Positions 1-5,168 of a stretch of DNA of 5,168 nt are shown here, one piece after another. The DNA comes from Desulfobulbaceae bacterium (lineage in GTDB: Bacteria > Desulfobacterota > Desulfobulbia > Desulfobulbales > SURF-16), in contig JANTGB010000195.1 of NCBI GenBank assembly GCA_024763115.1, positions 1 to 5,168 of the forward strand, given 5' to 3'. Every line of letters begins with the position of its first letter. Within the stretch, counting starts at the first letter, position 1. Under the pieces are notes generated by a model. The model made no database searches. It had not been told where the DNA came from and saw only the letters and a program-made list of their open reading frames with translations. The position numbers and the translations under genes are program-made.

Positions 1-6
1 TATGGA

Positions 7-95
7 CATTTAGAGAAGTGATCTAATTGCATGCAACCGCAGGCGTAGCACAGCTACGTTGAGGATTGCATAATTGCAGATCGCTTTTCTAAATG
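7..95. repeat. Imperfect palindromic element A (long hairpin)
   Basis: The outer arms at 7-24 and 78-95 pair over 18 positions with two G-T wobbles and no mismatch. A 6x6 internal loop follows, then a second stem (31-36 with 66-71), then an inner part where 44-49 pairs perfectly with 53-58 around a 3-nt loop. The whole segment can therefore fold as one long hairpin. It resembles a second element at about 4310-4457: the left arm at 10-26 matches 4329-4345 at 14 of 17 bases, and the centre 43-64 resembles 4377-4402. The tail after 95 (to about 125, ending AGTTAT) may also belong to the element, and its left end probably lies outside the window. No ORF covers it. It is most likely a dispersed non-coding palindromic repeat of MITE or REP type. 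Copy number in the genome cannot be seen here. Confidence 0.6.
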
Positions 96-153
96 TTTAG
101 ATTGCGCCTTAGAATGCGAAGTTATTTTTGGGTGAGTTCTTAGTATCGAATTC

Positions 154-159
154 AGGGAG
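154..159 (+). promoter_or_regulatory. Ribosome binding site of the response regulator gene
   Basis: AGGGAG lies 7 nt before the ATG at 167. This decides the start: a longer reading from a TTG at 128 has no such site in front of it and would add 13 residues that do not look like part of a receiver domain. Confidence 0.7.
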
Positions 160-166
160 AGAAGGC

Positions 167-748
167 ATGAGTACAAAAATGAAGAAAAATAAAATTCTTT
201 TTGTTGATGATGTTCCGACAAATATCAAGGTACTGCTTGAAGTTTTAAAGGACGATTACAAAGTTATCTTTGCTCAAAGTGGCAAAGAGGCTGTTAAACT
301 TGCCGCTAAATCACTTCCAGATCTTATTTTACTTGATATCATGATGCCGGAGATGGATGGCTATGAGGTTTGCAGGCAACTGAAAAATAATCCTGAAACG
401 AGTGATATCCCGATAATTTTTGTAACGGCCATGAATGAAGAGGAGGATGAGACCAGGGGATTAAATCTTGGTGCGGTTGATTATATCACCAAACCCTTCA
501 GTCTGCCTATTGTCAAAGCGCGAATCAAAACCCACCTGGAATTGAAACAGCGTCGCGATCAACTTAAGGGCCGGACTGAAGAACTGGCTGCTACCAACAA
601 GCTCCTGCAGGAAGAAATTATTGAACGAAAAAACGTTGAGGAAATGATTCGTGAACATATATCATTTCTCCACGATCTGATAAAGTCAAACTCGTTTCCC
701 TCTGCTGTTCAGGCCGCTGAGCTGATCCATAATGAAAAAGAATTATAA
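167..748 (+). CDS. Response regulator: receiver domain plus C-terminal coiled coil, no output domain
   Basis: The product has 193 residues from the ATG at 167. A CheY-like receiver domain spans about residues 8-124. Visible key residues are the acidic pair D14-D15, the phosphoacceptor D57 (in LLDIMMPEMDG), T87 and K109 (in ITKPF), so it should accept phosphate from a histidine kinase. Residues about 125-162 are charged and heptad-like, with an EEIIERKNVEE stretch. This linker type usually leads from a receiver into a PAS or sensor domain. Here only about 30 further residues follow (FLHDLIKSNSFP resembles the first strand of a PAS domain) before the stop. It is either a natural stand-alone regulator acting by protein contact or a truncated multi-domain protein. 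No DNA-binding or enzymatic output domain is present. The gene is visibly AT-richer than the ole genes 30 nt downstream. Its target and partner kinase are unknown, and a link to olefin synthesis rests only on adjacency. Confidence 0.9.
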   Translation: MSTKMKKNKILFVDDVPTNIKVLLEVLKDDYKVIFAQSGKEAVKLAAKSLPDLILLDIMMPEMDGYEVCRQLKNNPETSDIPIIFVTAMNEEEDETRGLNLGAVDYITKPFSLPIVKARIKTHLELKQRRDQLKGRTEELAATNKLLQEEIIERKNVEEMIREHISFLHDLIKSNSFPSAVQAAELIHNEKEL

Positions 749-778
749 CCGCTTTTTGTTTTGTGACCCTTCATTGTT

Positions 779-1654
779 GTGACATTTACTTTAGATCAGG
801 TCAGCCGATCCTACCCTTTTAAGCCGCATTCGTTCGCTCTCGGCAATAATTTACTTTCATATATTGATGAAGGCCAAGGCGAGACTGTTGTAATGTTGCA
901 CGGCAATCCTACCTGGTCATATTATTACCGTAATCTTGCCGGACTGCTCAAGAGCAGATACCGGGTGATTGTTCCCGATCATCTGGGCTGCGGCCTGTCG
1001 GATAAGCCGCAGGATTATCCCTACCATCTTGAAGACCATATAAATAATCTTGAAAAATTGTTGGCCGGTCTCAAGATAGAGCGAATTTCCCTGGTTGTCC
1101 ACGACTGGGGCGGGGCAATCGGCATGGGTTACGCAATTCGGCACCCCGAACAGATTAAATCCCTGGTTATCTTGAATACGGCGGCATTTCTCTCGTCGAG
1201 AATTCCCCGGCGGATCAGAATATGCCGGACACCGCTGCTTGGCCCCTTGCTGGTTCGTGGCTTAAACGGCTTTGCCGGCCCGGCTCGTTACATGGCAGTG
1301 ACTAAAGCAATGCCTGACGATGTCGCCAAAGCCTATATCGCCCCTTATGATTCCTGGCATAACCGGGTGGCGGTGGCTCGTTTTGTCCAGGATATACCCC
1401 TTTCTCCCCAGGACTATTCCTGGAATACTCTGCTTCAGATCGAACAGGGACTCGAACAGTTTCAGGACAGGCCCATGCTTATTCTCTGGGGAGGCAGAGA
1501 TTTTTGCTTCAACGATCATTTTTATGAAATATGGCGGCAGAAATTTCCTCAGGCCCGGACAAAATACTTCCCTGAGGCCGGGCATTATGTTTTAGAAGAT
1601 GCCTTTGCCGAGATAGGTCCACTGGTGGAGGATTTTCTTGCCGCAGAACAGTAA
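779..1654 (+). CDS. oleB: OleB: alpha/beta-hydrolase, beta-lactone decarboxylase of olefin biosynthesis
   Basis: The product has 291 residues and belongs to the haloalkane-dehalogenase-like alpha/beta-hydrolase fold. The N-terminal SYPFKPHSFAL and YIDEGQG are typical of OleB. HGNPTWSYYYR (41-51) forms the oxyanion and halide-type site with N43. The nucleophile is D109 in VVHDWGG, with W110 next to it. The acid is D241 in LWGGRDF and the base is H269 in EAGHYVLED. In the Ole pathway this enzyme converts a cis-beta-lactone to a cis-alkene and CO2. A haloalkane dehalogenase would have the same triad, but the adjacent oleC and oleD make OleB much more likely. The GTG start is bounded by an in-frame TGA at 764, and the N-terminal length fits the family. 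No ribosome binding site is visible before it, which is odd. The 3' end overlaps oleC by 17 nt. The protein probably acts in the cytosol within a large OleBCD assembly, as described for other bacteria. Confidence 0.9.
   Translation: MTFTLDQVSRSYPFKPHSFALGNNLLSYIDEGQGETVVMLHGNPTWSYYYRNLAGLLKSRYRVIVPDHLGCGLSDKPQDYPYHLEDHINNLEKLLAGLKIERISLVVHDWGGAIGMGYAIRHPEQIKSLVILNTAAFLSSRIPRRIRICRTPLLGPLLVRGLNGFAGPARYMAVTKAMPDDVAKAYIAPYDSWHNRVAVARFVQDIPLSPQDYSWNTLLQIEQGLEQFQDRPMLILWGGRDFCFNDHFYEIWRQKFPQARTKYFPEAGHYVLEDAFAEIGPLVEDFLAAEQ
1627..1631 (+). promoter_or_regulatory. Ribosome binding site of oleC, inside oleB
   Basis: GGAGG lies 6 nt before the TTG at 1638, within the last codons of oleB. It supports the unusual TTG start and the 17-nt overlap, and suggests translational coupling of oleC to oleB. 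Confidence 0.75.
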
Positions 1655-3263
1655 CATAGCTCTGGCCCTGACCGAAGTTGCCGCTGAAATCCCGGAGCAG
1701 ACAGCCTTGATAAGCCGTCATGGCCGGGGCAGGAAAAAGTGGACGTTTCTACAACTGGCAGATAACGCGGCCGGCTACTGCCGGGCATTACGGAAAAACG
1801 GCGTAAAATCAGGCGACCGGGTCATGCTGATGGTCAAGCCTTCCATGGAATTTGTCTGCCTGACCTTTGCCCTTTTCCGACTTGGGGCCGTGGTTATCCT
1901 TATTGATCCGGGAATGGGCTATAAAAACCTGCTCAAATGCGTGGGCTCGGTCAACCCCCTGGTGTTTATCGGGATTACCAGGGCCCATATTTTTAAAAAA
2001 ATATTTCCCACTCCCTTTAAAACCGTAAAATTTAATTTTACCCTCAGTCCATCAATGGGTTTTTTCGGTTCACGATTACGGCCCATGCCGGGTTCAGCCG
2101 ACAACCTTGACTTTCAGACAAAGTCGGATGATCCGGCCGCCATAATCTTTACCACCGGCAGCACCGGGCCACCTAAGGGGGTGCAGTATACCCATGGAAT
2201 TTTTCAGGCCCAGCTTGATCTTATCCGTGATTATTACCGGATAGGCCGGCGTGATATCGACCAGCCGGCCTTCCCGCTCTTTGCCCTATTCTCTACTGCT
2301 CTCGGGGCCTGCGCCGTGATCCCGGACATGAACCCGGCCCAGCCGGCCAGGGTTGATCCGGCCCGTTTCATTAAAACAATAAGTGATCATCAGGTCAGCT
2401 ATTCATTCGGTTCACCGGCAATCTGGAATGTGGTAAGCCGTTATTGCCTTAAACAAAATATTAAATTGCCGGTGAAAAAAATTCTCATGGCCGGGGCCCC
2501 GGTCTCAGGCGAACTGATTGAACGGGTAATGAAAATTATGGCGCCCGGCGGAGAGATCCATACTCCCTACGGAGCCACGGAATCCCTGCCCATTGCCTCA
2601 ATGACCGGCTCGGAAATTCTGGCCGATACCTGGGCGCTTACCCGAAAGGGTAAGGGAACCTGCGTGGGGCGGCCTTTGCCCGGCATTGATATAAAAATTA
2701 TTTCCGTCTCAGATCGGCCCATAGCCGACTGGAACGAAAAGCTGATTTTGAAAAATAATGAAATTGGCGAAATAGTAGTCAAGGGGCCGGTCGTTACCAG
2801 AGCTTATGACAACAATGATAAAGAAAACCGGCTGGCCAAGATTGCTGATGGAATGGGTTTTTGGCATCGGATGGGTGATGTGGGTTATTTTGACGACCAG
2901 GGCCGCCTCTGGTTCTGCGGTCGCCGGGCCCACCGGGTGTGCACGGCTGACGGGGTGATGTATACTATCTGCTGTGAGGCTATATTTAATGAACATCCGG
3001 CCATTTACCGCTCCGCCCTGGTGGGGGTGGGCCAGGCCGGCAATGAGCTGCCGGTCATAATTGTCGAGCCTTATGAAAAGGTAAACAACAGGGAAAAATT
3101 GATAATGGAACTTAAGGAACTGGGTCAGGCTAATGCCCTTACCCAAAATATAAAACATTTTTTTATCCATCCCTCATTTCCGGTGGATATCCGGCATAAT
3201 GCCAAAATCTTTCGGGAAAAACTGGCCATCTGGGCTGAGGGAAAACTGGGAGAGAAAAAATGA
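1638..3263 (+). CDS. oleC: OleC: ATP-dependent beta-lactone synthetase (adenylate-forming family)
   Basis: The product has 541 residues and spans the full length of an ANL-superfamily enzyme. Signature motifs appear in order: the P-loop FTTGSTGPPKG at 171-181, YGATES at 311-316, RMGDVGYFDD at 411-420, the hinge region GRRAHRV at 428-434, and the C-terminal DIRHNAKIFREKLA near 517-530 with the likely catalytic K523. The RHNAKIFREKLA ending is characteristic of OleC rather than of ordinary acyl-CoA ligases. Family members use ATP to activate a 2-alkyl-3-hydroxy fatty acid and close it to a beta-lactone, releasing AMP and pyrophosphate. The product passes to OleB. The start is TTG, chosen for the GGAGG six bases upstream and the overlap with oleB. 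The stop overlaps the oleD start as ATGA. No truncation or missing core motif is seen. A generic fatty-acid CoA ligase is the alternative, unlikely given the neighbours. Confidence 0.92.
   Translation: MPQNSNIALALTEVAAEIPEQTALISRHGRGRKKWTFLQLADNAAGYCRALRKNGVKSGDRVMLMVKPSMEFVCLTFALFRLGAVVILIDPGMGYKNLLKCVGSVNPLVFIGITRAHIFKKIFPTPFKTVKFNFTLSPSMGFFGSRLRPMPGSADNLDFQTKSDDPAAIIFTTGSTGPPKGVQYTHGIFQAQLDLIRDYYRIGRRDIDQPAFPLFALFSTALGACAVIPDMNPAQPARVDPARFIKTISDHQVSYSFGSPAIWNVVSRYCLKQNIKLPVKKILMAGAPVSGELIERVMKIMAPGGEIHTPYGATESLPIASMTGSEILADTWALTRKGKGTCVGRPLPGIDIKIISVSDRPIADWNEKLILKNNEIGEIVVKGPVVTRAYDNNDKENRLAKIADGMGFWHRMGDVGYFDDQGRLWFCGRRAHRVCTADGVMYTICCEAIFNEHPAIYRSALVGVGQAGNELPVIIVEPYEKVNNREKLIMELKELGQANALTQNIKHFFIHPSFPVDIRHNAKIFREKLAIWAEGKLGEKK
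3248..3254 (+). promoter_or_regulatory. Ribosome binding site of oleD
   Basis: GGGAGAG near the end of oleC lies 5 nt before the ATG at 3260. With the ATGA stop-start overlap it supports coupled translation of oleC and oleD. Confidence 0.7.
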
Positions 3264-4264
3264 AAAAGGTGATTGTCACCGGGGGCGGCGGTTTTATCGG
3301 CAAGGCCATTGTCCGCCGTCTGCTTGAGCAGGGAATTGCGGTCACGGTAGTAGGTCGCCGGAATTATCCCGGTCTCCCGGCTCTGGGCGCATCCATAGCC
3401 AGGGGTGATATCAGGGATCAATCATTTCTGCTGAATAATTTTAAAGATCATGATACGGTTTTCCATGTGGCTGCCATAGCGGGAATCTGGGGCGGTCAGG
3501 ACTTGTATTATTCCATCAATGTAAGCGGCACGGAAAATGTCCTGGCTGCCTGCCGGGCCAATAATATCAGCAGGCTTATCTACACCAGCACGCCCAGCGT
3601 GGTTTTCAGCGGTAATGATTTAAAAGGCGCTGACGAAACAACGCCATACGCTGAAAAATTTCTCTGTCATTACGCCGAAAGCAAGACAATTGCCGAAAAA
3701 ATGGTGCTGGCGGCAAACTGCGAGGAGTTAATGACCTGCGCTATCCGGCCTCATCTGGTCTGGGGGCCGGGCGATACCAACCTTATTCCCCGGCTTATTT
3801 CCAGGGGCCGGAGAAAACAGCTGCGTATTGTCGGTGATGGTGACAATATGGTCGCCATTTCCTATATCGACAACGTAGTCAGCGCTCATCTGCTGGCCGC
3901 CGCCAACCTTGAGCAATCCGCTTCCGCCGCAGGCAAGGCCTATTTTATTGCCCAGAATGAGCCGGTTAATCTCTGGAACTGGATAAATGAACTTTTTGCC
4001 CGCCTTGACATCCCCCTGGTGGAGAAAAAAGTTTCTTTTAAAAAGGCCTGGCTGGCCGGATTCGTCCTGGAAAAAATTTATACCTTATTGTTATGGGAAC
4101 GGGAACCGCGCATGACCCGTTTTCTGGCCGAACAACTGGCAAAATCGCACTGGTTCTCCCTGGAGGCGGCAAAAAAAGATCTGGGTTACGAGCCGCAGGT
4201 AAGCACGGAGGATGGGCTTGTCAGGGTAATTGAATGGATAAAGGCGGGCAAGCCTGAGTTATAA
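3260..4264 (+). CDS. oleD: OleD: NAD(P)H-dependent 2-alkyl-3-ketoacid reductase (extended SDR family)
   Basis: The product has 334 residues and is an extended short-chain dehydrogenase of the 3-beta-hydroxysteroid dehydrogenase-like group. The Rossmann nucleotide motif is TGGGGFIG at residues 7-14 (G8, G11, G14). GRR (32-34) after the second strand has arginines where NAD enzymes usually carry an acidic residue, which suggests NADPH. The catalytic residues are Y138 and K142 in HYAESK, with a Ser/Thr partner in YTSTPS (108-113). The C-terminal part (about 250-334), including RFLAEQLAKSHWFS, matches OleD-type proteins by eye. In the pathway OleD reduces the OleA-made beta-keto acid to a beta-hydroxy acid, the substrate of OleC. 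The gene starts within the oleC stop codon and is the last of the block. A sugar epimerase or sterol dehydrogenase is possible from fold alone, but the context favours OleD. Confidence 0.9.
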   Translation: MKKVIVTGGGGFIGKAIVRRLLEQGIAVTVVGRRNYPGLPALGASIARGDIRDQSFLLNNFKDHDTVFHVAAIAGIWGGQDLYYSINVSGTENVLAACRANNISRLIYTSTPSVVFSGNDLKGADETTPYAEKFLCHYAESKTIAEKMVLAANCEELMTCAIRPHLVWGPGDTNLIPRLISRGRRKQLRIVGDGDNMVAISYIDNVVSAHLLAAANLEQSASAAGKAYFIAQNEPVNLWNWINELFARLDIPLVEKKVSFKKAWLAGFVLEKIYTLLLWEREPRMTRFLAEQLAKSHWFSLEAAKKDLGYEPQVSTEDGLVRVIEWIKAGKPEL

Positions 4265-4309
4265 GAAACTTTTCCGCAAAGGCTTTAAGTCGTTATAAGC
4301 CACTGAAAC

Positions 4310-4457
4310 GTAACTGCTCAGGTTGCGCTTAGATAAGCGATCTTACGTGACTCCGGGGAAGTGCGTGATAAGGCCGGCGCAGCATGCTGATGCTATGTAA
4401 GGCAGCAACATTCAATCGCTCTTGTCGCGTGCATATTAAGTGCGGCCGGATAGTTAC
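4310..4457. repeat. Palindromic MITE-like element B between oleD and the MazG-like gene
   Basis: This 148-base segment is bounded by GTAACT (4310-4315) and AGTTAC (4452-4457), which are exact inverted repeats. Nested inside are a 7-bp stem (4325-4331 with 4437-4443, one G-T pair), an interrupted stem (4332-4341 with 4415-4426) and an inner hairpin (4381-4385 with 4390-4394, 4-nt loop). It resembles element A at the window start in the left arm (14 of 17 bases), the centre and the ATCGCT right arm, in the same orientation. It fills nearly all the gap between the two convergent genes and ends 2 nt from the MazG-like stop codon, leaving both reading frames intact. No transposase is nearby, so if mobile it would need one in trans. 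A role as a bidirectional transcription barrier is possible but no T-run is seen. Confidence 0.5.
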
Positions 4458-4459
4458 AA

Positions 4460-4798
4460 TTATAATTCATTGTACTTGCGGGCAAGTCCTTTTGCCTTGT
4501 CAACCGGGTATTTTTTTGCGTTTTTTATCATCTTGGCATGAGCCGCCTCTAAAGGGTCAATCCCGAACTTATCGGCAAGATTAGTCAGATAAATCATAAC
4601 GTCGCCGATCTCTTCAGCCAGGTGTTCCCGGCCTGATTCATCAAGATTAAAACTTTGCTCCCGGGTAAGCCATTGGAAAATTTCAATAATTTCCGCAGCC
4701 TCAACACATAAAGCCATGGCGAGATTTTTGGGGGAATGAAACTGGAGCCACTCTCTTTCTTTGGCAAAATTGCGTAAATTTTCTCTTAGTTTTTCCAT
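4460..4798 (-). CDS. MazG-like nucleotide pyrophosphohydrolase (dCTP pyrophosphatase type)
   Basis: The product has 112 residues from the ATG at 4798. A TTG six codons upstream (4816) is open in frame but has no visible ribosome binding site, so the ATG is preferred. The MazG-superfamily metal-binding pattern is present: E33 and E36 in VEAAEIIEIFQW, and E63 and D66 in EEIGDVMIYL. REWLQFHSPKNLAMAL near the N-terminus matches by eye the dCTPase (DCTPP1 or RS21-C6-like) branch. Such all-helical proteins form multimers in the cytosol and hydrolyse (d)NTPs to monophosphate and pyrophosphate, cleaning the nucleotide pool. The length is normal and the C-terminus (KYPVDKAKGLARKY) is of the usual type, so it looks complete. 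It is convergent to oleD and has no evident link to the olefin pathway. Exact substrate preference cannot be read from sequence. Confidence 0.88.
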   Translation of the reverse strand: MEKLRENLRNFAKEREWLQFHSPKNLAMALCVEAAEIIEIFQWLTREQSFNLDESGREHLAEEIGDVMIYLTNLADKFGIDPLEAAHAKMIKNAKKYPVDKAKGLARKYNEL

Positions 4799-4940
4799 TT
4801 TCCAGATCTGTTTCAACTACATTGGGGAATCAAGAGGTAATGCAATATATTACTGTAATGTGTAACCTGGCGAAATTACAATATATTTCGATACGGCCGG
4901 AGCAATTTACCAACATATTCCAACTAAGTTTTGTTACAAT

Positions 4941-4993
4941 GTAACTACTCATGGGGTAAGCGTCCTAACTTCGCTTACCCCATGAGTAGTTAC
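4941..4993. repeat. Perfect 22-bp inverted repeat with 9-nt loop
   Basis: The arms 4941-4962 and 4972-4993 are exact reverse complements, separated by TCCTAACTT. The arms begin and end with GTAACTACTCA and TGAGTAGTTAC. No T-run follows on either strand, so it is not a classic intrinsic terminator, although it could still block transcription. The terminal 11 bases match GTAACTGCTCA at 4310-4320 (the left end of element B) at 10 of 11 positions, which suggests a shared terminal sequence of a repeat family. Confidence 0.85.
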
Positions 4994-5084
4994 TATTTAA
5001 CCATTCCAGTATTTGTATTTCAAGTCCTGGATAAAATATCGGTATATCGCAGGGGGGTGCCTGCCGAGGCGGTGCTCATGGAGA

Positions 5085-5109
5085 GTTTACCTAAAAATCA
5101 ACGGTAAAC
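5085..5109. repeat. Small hairpin, 7-bp stem
   Basis: GTTTACC at 5085-5091 pairs perfectly with GGTAAAC at 5103-5109 around an 11-nt loop. A second hairpin, GCCT-GCCG-AGGC, lies at 5059-5070. Together they might belong to a structured RNA or an element boundary running out of the window. Function unknown. Confidence 0.35.
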
Positions 5110-5168
5110 GTGGCATAAACAGACAAGGGGAGGCCTGGAGAGTAACTTGTGGTTCCGCCCCAGTAGCT

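Larger units (their letters stand above)
4799..5168. other. Gene-free stretch upstream of the MazG-like gene, rich in small inverted repeats
   Basis: No ORF with a plausible start, ribosome binding site and protein-like composition is seen on either strand. From about 4799 to 4940 it is AT-rich and should contain the promoter of the - strand MazG-like gene, although no clear -35/-10 pair at good spacing stands out. It includes a small inverted repeat CGAAAT-8 nt-ATTTCG at 4871-4890 and the odd palindrome ATTACTGTAAT near 4850. The perfect long inverted repeat at 4941-4993 follows. From about 5050 the base composition shifts to GC-rich, with two short hairpins (5059-5070 and 5085-5109). This could be the start of another element that continues past the window. 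Confidence 0.5.

Noticed and set aside
7..95. Integron attC site or CRISPR repeat
   Set aside because: The hairpin lacks the GTTRRRY and RYYYAAC boxes of attC sites. There are no regularly spaced direct repeats, integrase or cas genes.
779..1654. Haloalkane dehalogenase
   Set aside because: The catalytic triad and halide-site residues are compatible, but the gene overlaps oleC and is followed by oleD, and the N-terminus is of OleB type. OleB is the better call.
2709..3170. 153-residue - strand ORF opposite oleC
   Set aside because: It is the longest antisense frame, but it lies wholly inside oleC, whose motifs are intact, and its translation shows no recognisable domain. It is a shadow frame.
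4281..4301. Rho-independent terminator after oleD
   Set aside because: GGCTT and AAGCC can pair around an 11-nt loop, but the stem is only 5 bp and no T-run follows, so support is too weak.
4384..4584. 66-residue + strand ORF
   Set aside because: It runs through the palindromic element and then antisense through the well-supported MazG-like gene. The composition is not protein-like and there is no ribosome binding site.
5052..5168. 5' end of a group II intron
   Set aside because: GTGCCTGCC near 5057 only loosely resembles the intron start consensus, and no domain V or reverse transcriptase is in the window. It cannot be supported.

Overview
The window carries a three-gene olefin-biosynthesis block, oleB-oleC-oleD, on the + strand. 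A response regulator lies just upstream, and a MazG-family nucleotide pyrophosphohydrolase lies convergent downstream. The organism looks like a Gram-negative environmental bacterium. A Desulfobacterota (former Deltaproteobacteria) member is my best guess, from the overall gene style and codon use only; there is no rRNA or other phylogenetic marker, so this is weak.

Layout. Positions 1-125 hold an imperfect long hairpin (element A). Positions 167-748 encode a receiver-domain protein that ends in a coiled coil. After 30 nt comes oleB (779-1654, GTG start), then oleC (1638-3263, TTG start, overlapping oleB by 17 nt) and oleD (3260-4264, ATG start, ATGA overlap with oleC). Positions 4265-4459 contain no gene but hold a second palindromic element (B, about 4310-4457) that resembles element A. 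The MazG-like gene is at 4460-4798 on the - strand. The last 370 bases hold no convincing gene. They contain a perfect 22-bp inverted repeat (4941-4993) and smaller hairpins.

How the genes work together. In the known Ole pathway, OleA condenses two fatty acyl-CoAs head-to-head to a beta-keto acid. OleD reduces this to a beta-hydroxy acid with NADPH. OleC uses ATP to close it to a beta-lactone, and OleB removes CO2 to leave a long-chain internal cis-alkene. All of OleB, OleC and OleD are present with intact key motifs and are translationally coupled or overlapping from oleB onward. oleA is absent, and the position where it usually sits (directly upstream of oleB) is taken by the response regulator. 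The AT-richer regulator, the missing ribosome binding site at oleB and the two related palindromic elements flanking the whole block suggest a rearranged locus. I found no unmistakably new enzyme system. The most unusual features are the palindromic elements and the oleA-less arrangement.
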